Below, piece by piece: positions 7,583 through 16,072 of a stretch of DNA of 22,556 nt. Under the pieces are notes generated by a model that saw only the letters and a list, made by a program, of their open reading frames with translations, ran no database searches and was not told where the DNA came from. Source of the stretch: DATKDU01 sp035512595 (GTDB lineage: Bacteria; Planctomycetota; Planctomycetia; Pirellulales; Pirellulaceae); the NCBI GenBank assembly GCA_035512595.1, contig DATKDU010000504.1, positions 1-22,556 of the forward strand. The letters are read 5' to 3'. Made by a program: the position numbers and the translations under genes. Positions within the stretch are counted from its first letter, which is position 1. Each line of letters starts with the position of its first letter.

Positions 7583-10500
7583 TCACTCATAAATCGACTG
7601 ACTCGCCACCGGGTACATCGCCGGCATCGGTTGCTGATAGCCCGCGGGCGCAATGGTCGCCGGCGTCAAGCCGCCGGGCGCCTGCGGCTGTGGCGATTGA
7701 GGGGGCGGCAATCGCTGAGCGCTGGGGTCGGCTGCCGGCTGCTCCTCCCACTGGAAGGCCGGCCGCACCTTTTGGGGAACCGCAGCAGCCGGCTGCCAGG
7801 CGGGCAACCTTCCCGACGCCTGGTCGGCCGGCTGCACGGCGCGGCGGCTCGATTGCGGCGGGATTTCCGGGGCAGGGATGGCTGGCGGCGGTAAGGCTGT
7901 CGGTGGGATCGCGGGCACAGGCACGGCAGGCGTTGGCAGCAGCCGTAAGCGCGGATCGAGCGGTTCGCCGGGCGTCATGATCGACGGTCCCGTGGGAGTC
8001 TCGTCCGGAAAGATGAGCGGGGACTCATGGCTCCAGGCGTTGACGCCGGCTGTGCCGATGGGTAGTGCGCCATGCACATTCACCACGTCAGCCAGGCACC
8101 AGTTCAGCCGCTCCGTCTCGCGAAAGTTGTATTGCGATTCGACTTCGGGTGAATCCATGATGTACGGCGTCAGGATGAACAGCACTTCCTTGCGTTCCAC
8201 CGACACTGAGTCAAACCGGAACAGCCGTCCGAGTACGGGGATATCTCCCAAGTAGGGAACACGGCGCGTCGTTTCGCCGGTGGCATGCGAAATCAAGCCG
8301 CCCAGAATGACCGTCTGACCGGACCGGGCCGTGATCGTCGTTTGGGCGAGATTGGTCAGGATTTGCGGCGAGATGATCGCGTTCCCAAACGAGTCGGTGC
8401 CGATCACGATACCCGTTGCGTCCGGGCCCACTTCCGATTTCTCGGCATCGATTTCCATCACGACCATGCCGTCGGGAGTGACGCGCGGCGTCACCCCCAG
8501 CAGGATCCCGACATTCTCGTCTTGGATATCCTGGGTCACATTGTTATTGGTCACTGTCTGCCCCTGGACGCGCGGCACTCGCGCCCCCACCTGCACGAAG
8601 GCCGGCTGATTGTCCATCGTCTGGATTTGGGGCCGGCTGAGGATCTGTGCCCGCTGGGACAATTGCAGGGCGCGAATCAGGAGCGATACCGATTCGCTGC
8701 TGGCCGACAGGACCAGGCCGCCCACGCCCCCGGCGGCGCTCGTTCGGCCAACGCCAAAGCTCGTCAGTCCCTGCCCGGCCGTGTTCTCGGTATTGACACC
8801 GGTGATCGTGTTTCCCAGAGGCTGATTGTTGAAGTTGAAGCCCGGAATTGGCGTGCCGCGCTGGAACAGGAGCGAGTCCTGCAGCCCGAGTTCGACGCCA
8901 AACTCATTCAAATCGTCGAGCGTCACCTCGACGATCATGAGCTGGATCACCACCATCGGGTTGCGGCGGTCGAGGTCCTCGATCATCTTCTCGACGTGGG
9001 GCATGTAGCGCGCCGTGGCGCTCACGATCAGGCTATTGGTGACCGGGTCGGCGACTACGATCACCTGCTCTTCCAAGCGTTCCAGCGCACTGATGAGCTG
9101 CCCCTGACTCTGCTGAAGACTTTGCTGCTGCGCGAGAAAGTCCTGGAGCGCCGCGGCCACCGCTTGCGCCGACGTATTCTTCAGCCGGAAGACCTTTAGC
9201 TCCCGCTGACGGATGCCCGCCTCATCCATGTGGATCAGAATGTTTTGCACCACCCGCAGGTCGCTCCCCGAACCGGTGGCGATGATGCTGTTGGTGCGGG
9301 TATCGACCGCGAACCGCAGCGGCACCAGCGGCGATGCGCCGGTGCCGGTGACCGATTGAGCGCCCGCAGTGCCGCCTTGCGCTTGCGCGCCGAAGACGTT
9401 TTGGAGCATCGTGGCAAGCTGCGTCGCGTCACCGTTTTCGACCCTAAAGACTTTGACCTGTGCCTCGCCTCCCGGCGGCGCGTCGAGCTGGCGGATTAGT
9501 TCGGCCATCAGCGGCATCGTGCTCACCGGGCCGACGATCACCAGCGAGTTGCTGCGCGGATCGGAGGAAACCGTCAAGTCGGACAAGATTCCCGATTCGA
9601 TAATTCGCTTCCCCTCGGGATCGAGCGAGAACATTTGCAGCCGCGTCTCGCGCTGGGCGCTCGATTGCGGAGTGGGAGTGCCGATCCCCCCTTGGCCACC
9701 TTGTTGCTGCTGTTGCTGCTGTTGTTGTTGTTGGCCCTGGATTTGGCCGGTAATGGCCTCCTGGATCACCAGCACCAGGTCATCGGCCAGCGAGTTTTGC
9801 AGCTTGAAGACGCGGACCTCCTTGGTCGGTCCCTTTGTGTCCGGACCGTCCACATCGATCTGCTCCAGCAGCGTGGCGACCTCCTCCAAATCGCGCGGGC
9901 TGGCCTGCACGATCAGGCTGTTGGATCGAAAGTCGGCAATGGCCAGCACGCGCGTGCCCAGGCCGGGGCGCACAGTCGTTTCAGGTCCGGGGCGCGTCGT
10001 AAAGAACGTCCGCACCGTCCGCTCCGCATCAACTGCCGGCAGGAACTTGAGCGGAAACACCCGGAACTGCGTATCAGCCGCCACGTTCTGATCGAGCCGC
10101 CGGATCAATTCGAGGACCGGCCCGATCGCTTCCTTACGGCCGATGACCATCACCGCGTTGGGCTTGACCAGCGGCGTCAGCGTCACCTGCCCCTGCGATG
10201 GAAAAGCGGTGACATAGATCGTGTTGATGATGTCGGTGATCTGCTGGCCGTCCACGTGCTGAAGGTAATAAATCTCCACCTCCGGCTGCGTCTGGATGCT
10301 CATCTCTTCGATCTGGCGGATGATCTCCTTGACCATCTCCACGTCGCGGCGATTGCCGCGGATGATCAGCACATCGAGCCCCGGAACGAACTCAATTTGG
10401 ACATTGCCGATGCGGGCCAGAGCTCCGGCGGCTCCTTCGCCTCCGACCTGATCTCCCGGCTGCACGTCGATCGCCGGCGGCGGCTGGTCTCCGCCTGGCT

Positions 10501-11407
10501 GCGCGGCCGGTTGTCCACCGGGCTGTGCGCCGCCCGCGGGCTGCCCTTCCTGAAAGATCATCGACACGAACTGGCCGATATGCTGTCGGCGGACTGGCGT
10601 GCCGGACGCACCGATGCCGCGGCTCGGCAATGCCGCGGGGTTCTTGGTGGCCGTGTGAATCAGCTCGATGGCCCGCCGGATTTTGAGCGGATCGGCCCGG
10701 TCGAAGGGAATCACACCCACCTGATTAGCGGTAGTGCGGCGCGGCGAGTCGATGTTGGCTATCACCCGTTGCCACGATTCGAGCGAATCCTGCGGGGCGT
10801 CGATCGTCACCAGGTTCCGGTCGTGATCGACGACCAAAAGCACCTCGCCGTGATTGCCGGCGGGGATGCGGACAGTCGTCGTTTCGCCGCCGCGGCTGGT
10901 GCCGAAGGCGGCGGTCTTGCCCCAGATGCCAGCCAACTCCAGCTCGGCATCGCGGGCGGAAATGTTCTTGAGGGCGTGCGTCGTGCGGCCGATGCGGACC
11001 GGTTCGGCGGCATGTTCGGCGACAACAGCCGCGGGAGCAGCCTGCGCGGCTGCCGGCGGCGCAGCATCGGCCTCGAGCCGGCCCGTCACCTGTTGATGGA
11101 CTGCCGCGGGCGCGACGACCACCAGGTTGCTGGTCTGTTCATCGGCGCCGATATGAATCGACGGCTGGCCGGCGAATTCGTTTTGCAGTTCGGCGACGAT
11201 GGCCGCCAGGTGCTCGGCCGGCACCTTGTAGAGCTTGACGACATTGGGAGCAGCAGGAGCAGCCGGCGCCGTCGGACGGGTGTTCAGCGGAACCCGCTCT
11301 TGCACCTGGCCGTGGCAATTCCGTCCCGCCAGCAGCGCCGCCAATCCCACCGCGGCAGCCGCGCTGCCGAGCGTCCATCGCCACGAACGATTGACACTGG
11401 AGTTCAT
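7583..11407 (-). CDS. gspD: T2SS outer-membrane secretin GspD, greatly enlarged
   Basis: Forms the outer-membrane gated channel of the type II secretion system. ATG 11405-11407 is preceded by GAGG at a seven-base spacing. Residues 1-34 are a signal peptide. The C-terminal secretin domain, about 815-1085, has VVIQLMIVEVTLDDLNEFGV, LSRPQIQTMDNQPAFVQVG, GQTVILGGLI and the signature VPYLGDIPVLGRLFR (1050-1064). The N-terminal region is much longer than usual: about eight secretin_N-like units can be picked out, at roughly 55-110, 143-220, 230-365, 375-440, 446-518, 530-642, 650-728 and 736-812. Gln/Pro/Gly-rich inserts lie at about 285-320, and an 11-Gln run at 559-569. The Pro-rich tail is about 1130-1260. 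Typical GspD is 650-700 aa; this one is 1274. It is the last recognisable T2SS gene in the operon. Confidence 0.95.
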   Translation of the reverse strand: MNSSVNRSWRWTLGSAAAAVGLAALLAGRNCHGQVQERVPLNTRPTAPAAPAAPNVVKLYKVPAEHLAAIVAELQNEFAGQPSIHIGADEQTSNLVVVAPAAVHQQVTGRLEADAAPPAAAQAAPAAVVAEHAAEPVRIGRTTHALKNISARDAELELAGIWGKTAAFGTSRGGETTTVRIPAGNHGEVLLVVDHDRNLVTIDAPQDSLESWQRVIANIDSPRRTTANQVGVIPFDRADPLKIRRAIELIHTATKNPAALPSRGIGASGTPVRRQHIGQFVSMIFQEGQPAGGAQPGGQPAAQPGGDQPPPAIDVQPGDQVGGEGAAGALARIGNVQIEFVPGLDVLIIRGNRRDVEMVKEIIRQIEEMSIQTQPEVEIYYLQHVDGQQITDIINTIYVTAFPSQGQVTLTPLVKPNAVMVIGRKEAIGPVLELIRRLDQNVAADTQFRVFPLKFLPAVDAERTVRTFFTTRPGPETTVRPGLGTRVLAIADFRSNSLIVQASPRDLEEVATLLEQIDVDGPDTKGPTKEVRVFKLQNSLADDLVLVIQEAITGQIQGQQQQQQQQQQQGGQGGIGTPTPQSSAQRETRLQMFSLDPEGKRIIESGILSDLTVSSDPRSNSLVIVGPVSTMPLMAELIRQLDAPPGGEAQVKVFRVENGDATQLATMLQNVFGAQAQGGTAGAQSVTGTGASPLVPLRFAVDTRTNSIIATGSGSDLRVVQNILIHMDEAGIRQRELKVFRLKNTSAQAVAAALQDFLAQQQSLQQSQGQLISALERLEEQVIVVADPVTNSLIVSATARYMPHVEKMIEDLDRRNPMVVIQLMIVEVTLDDLNEFGVELGLQDSLLFQRGTPIPGFNFNNQPLGNTITGVNTENTAGQGLTSFGVGRTSAAGGVGGLVLSASSESVSLLIRALQLSQRAQILSRPQIQTMDNQPAFVQVGARVPRVQGQTVTNNNVTQDIQDENVGILLGVTPRVTPDGMVVMEIDAEKSEVGPDATGIVIGTDSFGNAIISPQILTNLAQTTITARSGQTVILGGLISHATGETTRRVPYLGDIPVLGRLFRFDSVSVERKEVLFILTPYIMDSPEVESQYNFRETERLNWCLADVVNVHGALPIGTAGVNAWSHESPLIFPDETPTGPSIMTPGEPLDPRLRLLPTPAVPVPAIPPTALPPPAIPAPEIPPQSSRRAVQPADQASGRLPAWQPAAAVPQKVRPAFQWEEQPAADPSAQRLPPPQSPQPQAPGGLTPATIAPAGYQQPMPAMYPVASQSIYE
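9701..9733 (-). repeat. CAG/CAA microsatellite encoding 11 Gln in gspD
   Basis: Eleven consecutive Gln codons (CAA and CAG mixed) in the loop of the sixth N-type module. Mixed codons suggest selection for the amino acid run or an old expansion rather than a recent pure-repeat slippage. Confidence 0.9.
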
Positions 11408-11674
11408 TGGGTATCCTCACCCCGACACCAATTCAGCAAGCTGCGCAAGGCGCATGGCCCTGCCGCTACAACCCGCATTGGTGGAATAATCGGCAAAGTT
11501 TGCCTGAAAGCTGAACCGAAATGGGATCTGCTGTCTGATTCTTTTTCCGGCTTAAACCCTTGACTGGCCAGCAGTTAGCGAGGCAACGAGCGAAGCGGAG
11601 CTTGCAGCCGAAGTCGCCAGACTTCAGGCAACGCCAGCCGAAAATGGGGCCGCACTCTGGCGAGTGCGGCTACG
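11408..11674. other. Gap between the GspM-like gene and gspD (267 bp)
   Basis: The longest gap within the T2SS cluster. The half next to the GspM-like gene holds the REP-like pair at 11605-11672; the rest, 11408-11604, has the gspD Shine-Dalgarno (GAGG, 11415-11418) and nothing else I can name. An internal promoter for gspD is possible but I cannot identify one. Confidence 0.6.
11605..11672. repeat. REP-like pair of two different palindromes
   Basis: The first hairpin (11610-11625) is GAAGTC-GCCA-GACTTC. The second (11649-11670) has 9-bp arms GCCGCACTC/GAGTGCGGC around TGGC and is flanked by GTAG on the minus strand. The first is preceded by GCAGCC on the plus strand, a degenerate form of the same foot. 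The arrangement is a facing pair as in BIMEs. Confidence 0.75.
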
Positions 11675-12871
11675 CTACTGCGTCGCCGACTCGGCATTCG
11701 CCAGGAATTCCCGGGTGCCAAGCCTCATGAGCCTGCCATCGCTTTCGAACACGAAGGACGAGCCGGCAATCGACTTGACGGTTCCTTTCACCGAGCCGAT
11801 CTCGAACGAGTCCCCGACGCCGAGCTTGAGTATGGCATTGCGGTCGCGAGGGCGAACGTGCAGCCAGATCTCGCTGGTCCCGGAGTTGTCGATCACCGCG
11901 GCCAGGACGGTGAACTTTGCTTCGTCGAAGGCGAGAGTCCGCGGCTGGGGGGGCGGGGCGGGAGCGTCGCCGACCGTGACGATCAGCTTCTCGGTCGCCG
12001 TCTTGGCGGGTATGCCGTCGTCGGTCACCGAGATGGTGAATTCATAGGTTCCGGTGCGCCGCGGCGTCCAGCGGAAGGCGCCGCTGCTGCTATCGAGATA
12101 CGCATCGCGGGCTTCGCTCTTTTCGAGCTTGAAGGTGTGCTTGTCGGCGGCATCGTCGTCGGTGACTTCAGCGACGGCGGTGAATTCGCGCCCCGTTTCC
12201 GCCCGCACGTCGCCCAGGCCCGACAGCCGCGGCGGCTGGTTCGGCGCGCCAAACAGGTTGCGGTTGAGAATGGCCGTGAGATAATCTTCCCGCGTGGGCA
12301 TCTCCAGCCGCTTCCCCGGACGCTGGGCAAGCTCGTCGGCATCGGGGGCCCCGTCCATCGACAGCGCTTCGACGGTCATCGTCAGCAGGAACTGCTTGGG
12401 CTCCTTCGTTGGCACAATCTTCAGCCGGGAAATGCGGTGCAGATGATCGACGGCATAGAAGTCGTACAAGAGATCGACGATCTGCTGGAGATTTCCGGTG
12501 CCGCTGACGGTGAAGGAGAGCCCCGTATACAGCCCGCGCTGGGGGTTGTCCGCGCCGGCGGTAACATTGGGGTTGGCAAATTTTGCAGCCACGACGCCAT
12601 CGAACAGCCAGGCGCGATACAGAGAGCGGGCGTGGCCCGGATCGCCGGGAAGCGAGCGACTTTTCCAATCGGCAATCTTGCGTTTGGCGGCCTGGGTCTC
12701 GCGCACGATCCGCTGCTTTTCCGCAAGCTGCCTTTCCAGGCCGGCGATGCGATTCTTCCCCGACTGAAACCAGCCGGCGACGCTCGAGTACGCCAGTTGC
12801 GCGCCGAACAGAACGCCCACGGCGCCGAGGGCGATCACGACGATCAGCAGCACCCGCTCGCGCTGGTTCAT
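11675..12871 (-). CDS. Fused GspM/PilO-like, cadherin-like and GspC/PilP-like inner-membrane protein
   Basis: 398 aa, ATG overlapping the gspL stop by four bases, with AAGGAGG seven bases upstream inside gspL. Residues 7-29 are a transmembrane helix, 36-68 a probable coiled coil and 80-170 an alpha/beta stretch (GLSFTVSGTGNLQQIVDLLYDFY... FLLTMTVEAL) like PilO/GspM ferredoxin-fold domains. ILNRNLFGAP at about 201-210 is reminiscent of the segment before the homology region of GspC. Residues 213-300 look like a cadherin/Ig-like domain (EFTAVAEVTDDD, GAFRWTPRRTGTYEFTISVTDDG). After a PPPQP linker, 313-392 is a small beta domain (WLHVRPRDRNAILKLGVGDSFEIGSV...) like the HR domain of GspC/PilP that contacts the secretin. 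It would link GspL to GspD in the periplasm. The domain calls are by eye. Confidence 0.7.
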   Translation of the reverse strand: MNQRERVLLIVVIALGAVGVLFGAQLAYSSVAGWFQSGKNRIAGLERQLAEKQRIVRETQAAKRKIADWKSRSLPGDPGHARSLYRAWLFDGVVAAKFANPNVTAGADNPQRGLYTGLSFTVSGTGNLQQIVDLLYDFYAVDHLHRISRLKIVPTKEPKQFLLTMTVEALSMDGAPDADELAQRPGKRLEMPTREDYLTAILNRNLFGAPNQPPRLSGLGDVRAETGREFTAVAEVTDDDAADKHTFKLEKSEARDAYLDSSSGAFRWTPRRTGTYEFTISVTDDGIPAKTATEKLIVTVGDAPAPPPQPRTLAFDEAKFTVLAAVIDNSGTSEIWLHVRPRDRNAILKLGVGDSFEIGSVKGTVKSIAGSSFVFESDGRLMRLGTREFLANAESATQ

Positions 12872-14409
12872 GACCTGGCCTCCTTGGCGGGAGGCGTCCG
12901 GTCCTTGCCAGCAGGCTCGTCAGACGGAGAGCCGGCAGCTTTCGTTGCCGTCTTCCGCTCGACGATCGGCTCGGCTGCCACCGTCAGGTCAAATTCGTAG
13001 GGAAGCGGGCCGGGGACTTTCTCCTTGCGTTTCACTCCCTTCCCCTGCACCATTCGGCCGGTTTCCGCCAGCCGCTGCTCGATTTCGAGAACCGTCTCGT
13101 TGTCGCTGGCCAGGGCGTGAATGGTCATCTCGCCGCCGCCCTGCGGCATGACGACCGCCTGCAAGTCCTCGATCCGTGTTTTTTCCGGCGGCGGCGCCTT
13201 GAGCGACATCAGCCGCAGCTCGTCGAGCCAGCTAATATCGCCCCGCTCAAACCGCTCCAGCTTCGCCGCCTGATCGCGGACGGCTTTGCCTGACTTGGCC
13301 AGCTTGTCCTGCTGGTTGATCTCCGTTTGCAGCCGCCTCGCCTGACTGCTTTGACTGGAAAGCTGCATCCACAACAGCAATAGCAGTGCAGCGGCGACCG
13401 CGCCGGCAATGCCGCCGGCGATGGCATACAAACGCCGCCGATCGGGGGCCTGCGGCCGGCGGCGCGGATGGAGAAAATCGATCGGCTGCGGCCGGGCGGC
13501 AGCTTCTTCCGCCAGCATGCCCAACAGGGGGGCGAAGGTGCCGGGGTAATCGGGCCGCTGCCGCCGCGATTCACCGTCCAACTCTACGTGCGTGAACGGG
13601 TCGAACAGCTCGACCCCCGCTTCGAGCGTCAGCTCTTCCTCGATCAGCTTGCGCAAGCCGGCGTGATGCCGCTCGTCGCCGAAAATCACGACCTGCTCAA
13701 CCTTGCGGCCGCCGAGCTGGTTCTGGGCGGCAATGACCGTCCGGCGGATTTCGCCGAGCAAGGCCCGCGCCTGCACTTCGCCGCCATCGCTGGCGGGCAA
13801 GCGGATCGTGCGGGGGAAGATCACCTTGCCGCCGGCCATCACCGTCAGATCGGCTTCGTCGCTGAGCAAATCGACCAGCATCCGGCAGCGGTCTTCGGCC
13901 TTGGCCCCCAGGAGCAGGGCGGCCGTGGCAAAGGGGCGCAGGACGAGCCGCGAGCAGTTGATCCCGGCCGCAGAGCACGTGTCGCGGATTTGCCGCACCA
14001 GCTCCGGCGAGATGGCGGCGGCCAGGACGTTGATGCCGCCGTCGCGGTTTTCTTCCAGCGGGACGAAATCGAGCGGCCAGTCGTCGCCGAGCGTGGTGAA
14101 CTGCCGCATCGCCTGGAAACGGACCAGGTCGGGGAGTTCTTCCGGAGGCGTCGGGGGCGTGGTGAGAAACCTTAGCTCGATATTGGCCCGGCCCACCGCC
14201 ACCAGGGCGTCGCTCTTGGCCAGGCCGCGCTGCGCCAGCGCGGTGGCAATGGCGGCGCCGATTTCCTTCTCGCCGGCGGCCGCATCGCCTGCCCGCTTGG
14301 GCAGCTCCACCGTGAAGGCCTGCTCGACGACGAGCGCACCGGCCCGGGCGCGGCCGACGGCCACGCGGGCTTCGGAGGCATCCCATTCGATGGCAAAGAG
14401 GCGGGTCAT
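12868..14409 (-). CDS. gspL: T2SS inner-membrane assembly protein GspL (PilM/PilN-like fusion)
   Basis: 513 aa. The N-terminal 1-290 has an actin-like PilM fold pattern: LFAIEWDASEARVAVG, VAVGRANIELRFLTTPP, CRMLVDLLSDEADLTVMAGG and VEQVVIFGDE. Then IDFLHPRRRP (310-319) and a transmembrane helix at about 327-350, a periplasmic helix (351-390) and a PilN-like ferredoxin-type domain at about 400-480. The C-terminus is Lys/Pro-rich. In T2SS this protein holds the GspE ATPase at the membrane and pairs with GspM. The ATG has no clear Shine-Dalgarno; the start is supported because LFAIEWD begins the fold. The stop overlaps the next ATG by four bases. It is separated from gspK by 157 bp that carry a decamer inverted repeat. 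Confidence 0.85.
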   Translation of the reverse strand: MTRLFAIEWDASEARVAVGRARAGALVVEQAFTVELPKRAGDAAAGEKEIGAAIATALAQRGLAKSDALVAVGRANIELRFLTTPPTPPEELPDLVRFQAMRQFTTLGDDWPLDFVPLEENRDGGINVLAAAISPELVRQIRDTCSAAGINCSRLVLRPFATAALLLGAKAEDRCRMLVDLLSDEADLTVMAGGKVIFPRTIRLPASDGGEVQARALLGEIRRTVIAAQNQLGGRKVEQVVIFGDERHHAGLRKLIEEELTLEAGVELFDPFTHVELDGESRRQRPDYPGTFAPLLGMLAEEAAARPQPIDFLHPRRRPQAPDRRRLYAIAGGIAGAVAAALLLLLWMQLSSQSSQARRLQTEINQQDKLAKSGKAVRDQAAKLERFERGDISWLDELRLMSLKAPPPEKTRIEDLQAVVMPQGGGEMTIHALASDNETVLEIEQRLAETGRMVQGKGVKRKEKVPGPLPYEFDLTVAAEPIVERKTATKAAGSPSDEPAGKDRTPPAKEARS

Positions 14410-14450
14410 GGGTGGTTGGCTGGTCGGTGGGTCAGAGAATTGGTCGCGGG

Positions 14451-14535
14451 GCCGATGGGACTCATGGGACGAATAGGACCTATTCTTGCCGAGTATTTCA
14501 TTTCATGAGTCCCATGCGTCCCATCGGTCCCATTT
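14451..14535. repeat. Second GGGAC-decamer inverted repeat, between gspK and gspL
   Basis: Left arm units GGGACTCATG, GGGACGAATA and GGACCTATT (about 14456-14484) face right arm units ATGAGTCCC, ATGCGTCCC and ATCGGTCCC (about 14505-14533). Same word type as the repeat at 7455-7545 but more diverged. It occupies more than half of the 157-bp gap. Confidence 0.8.
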
Positions 14536-14566
14536 CCCAGCAGCTTTCGTCAAATCGCGGGCTCAA

Positions 14567-16072
14567 CTACTCACTTGCTTCCGAAAAATCGACCCCCAGG
14601 GTCTCCACGGCATAGCCGCGGCCGAGGTGGCTGATATCTCTCCAGAATAGTAGCCGCGGCGTCGTGCCGGTAGCGTCAAACACGGCTTCCGCCCGGCTGG
14701 AGGCCTCCCCTCCCTGGAAATAGCCCACCACCTGGGCCCGATAAACGTCCCCGCCAGCATTCACAAGCGGCATGAGCTGCTTCATCTGGTCGAGCGTGAC
14801 GATCCCCTCGACGAGAATCCACGTCTCGTGGCGATGGTTGGGGCGGTCGGTATCGATTTCGTAGCTCCGCGACGTGAGGATCGCATCGACGATCTCCTCG
14901 GTAATGCCGGGGATTCCCAAGAGCACGGTCCTGGTCGCCTGGTTGATGTTGATCCGCCCGGGGATCGTCTTGGACGGATTGACGGTGACATTCTCCATGA
15001 GGAGCGGAAAGCCGAGCCCCATCGAGATCAAGTCGTCCTGGATGGGGGAGGCCAGGATGACCTGGTTCATTTCCCCTTGGAACGTGACCTGCACCTTGGC
15101 GCCGACCAGGTCAAGCACGGTGCCGATGGTCCCCCGCGGCTCCTGCGTCAGGTCGAGCGTGCCGGTCAGCCCCTGCTCCCCGTCGTTCGTTCCCGTGTAA
15201 GCTCCCGCCAGGCGGTAGGCGAGAATGAACGTCACCCATTCCGGCGGGAAGACTTCGGTGAGCTGGTCGCTCAGGGTTTGCAGGTCGCTCTGGTTGAGGT
15301 CGATCCGCGGCTGGCCATCGGACCGCACGTTGTTCTCAGTGCTGTACAGCGTCAGGTACGACGACCAGCCCAAGCCCGAGGTTCCTTCTGTCGCCGTTTC
15401 GTGGGCGTCGATCGTGCCGTTGCGATTCACGTCGCCGCCGAAGAGCAGCTCGGGAGTCACGCCCCGCACCAGCAGCAGCTCCTCAACCGTCTCCACCGGG
15501 CCGTTCTTGGCGGCATACGCCGGACGGAGGCCCGTGTAGTAACCCGATTCCGCGCCGAGTGGCCGCTCCTCGTCGTCGTCATCGAGCCAATCCAGGATCG
15601 CGTCGGCGACGTCCTCCGTCATTCCCGGCAATGCCATCAGCAGGGTCGTTCCCGTGCCGGGAAGCGTCTCCTCGAGCGTCGGCAGGATGTTCAGGTTGAG
15701 CCGCGTCGATTCGTCTTCCAGGCCGTGCCGCGTGCCGGCTAACTCGTCGATTTCGTCCAGGCTGGGGGCAATGATGGCGAAGCTCCCCCGTTCGTTGGGA
15801 TCGTCCGCCGCAATCACCGTGCGGCCGCGGAACGCGTCGGGATTGTCGAAGACGCCGCCGGCGTCGATCCGCGCCTCCTCGGTCTGGGCCAAAAACATTT
15901 TGACGTATTCGACCCCCGAATCGACCAGATAGCGGGCCTGCAATCGTCGGCCGGTCAGTTGAGCCGACTCCTGATAGGTGAGCATCAAGTCGGTGAAGGT
16001 GTACGCCCCCAGCGACAGGAAGACGACCACCACCAGCACAATGATCAGCACCAGCCCGCGACGACGGATCAT
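14567..16072 (-). CDS. gspK: T2SS minor pseudopilin GspK with EF-hand-type loop
   Basis: 501 aa, start overlapping gspJ stop as ATGA, GGAG eight bases before. The N-terminus RRRGLVLIIVLVVVVFLSL is a prepilin-like leader with Gly6 before the hydrophobic helix; the residue at position +5 of the mature protein is not Glu, as is usual for GspK. Helix-hairpin motifs of the family are seen: LLMALPGMTEDVADAILDWL at about 144-163 and, near the C-terminus, GRININQATRTVLLGIPG. A calcium-loop pattern, DVNRNGTIDAHE, lies at 214-225 with acidic/polar residues at positions 1, 3, 5, 9 and 12. GspK caps the pseudopilus tip with GspI and GspJ. Longer than the roughly 320-330 aa of proteobacterial GspK; the extra length holds a second helix-hairpin-type repeat at about 370-425. 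Confidence 0.9.
   Translation of the reverse strand: MIRRRGLVLIIVLVVVVFLSLGAYTFTDLMLTYQESAQLTGRRLQARYLVDSGVEYVKMFLAQTEEARIDAGGVFDNPDAFRGRTVIAADDPNERGSFAIIAPSLDEIDELAGTRHGLEDESTRLNLNILPTLEETLPGTGTTLLMALPGMTEDVADAILDWLDDDDEERPLGAESGYYTGLRPAYAAKNGPVETVEELLLVRGVTPELLFGGDVNRNGTIDAHETATEGTSGLGWSSYLTLYSTENNVRSDGQPRIDLNQSDLQTLSDQLTEVFPPEWVTFILAYRLAGAYTGTNDGEQGLTGTLDLTQEPRGTIGTVLDLVGAKVQVTFQGEMNQVILASPIQDDLISMGLGFPLLMENVTVNPSKTIPGRININQATRTVLLGIPGITEEIVDAILTSRSYEIDTDRPNHRHETWILVEGIVTLDQMKQLMPLVNAGGDVYRAQVVGYFQGGEASSRAEAVFDATGTTPRLLFWRDISHLGRGYAVETLGVDFSEASE

Noticed and set aside
9635..11563. Long plus-strand open frame (642 codons) across gspD
   Set aside because: It is antisense to the clear secretin gene, His/Arg/Asp-rich with no family pattern, and typical of GC-rich shadow frames.
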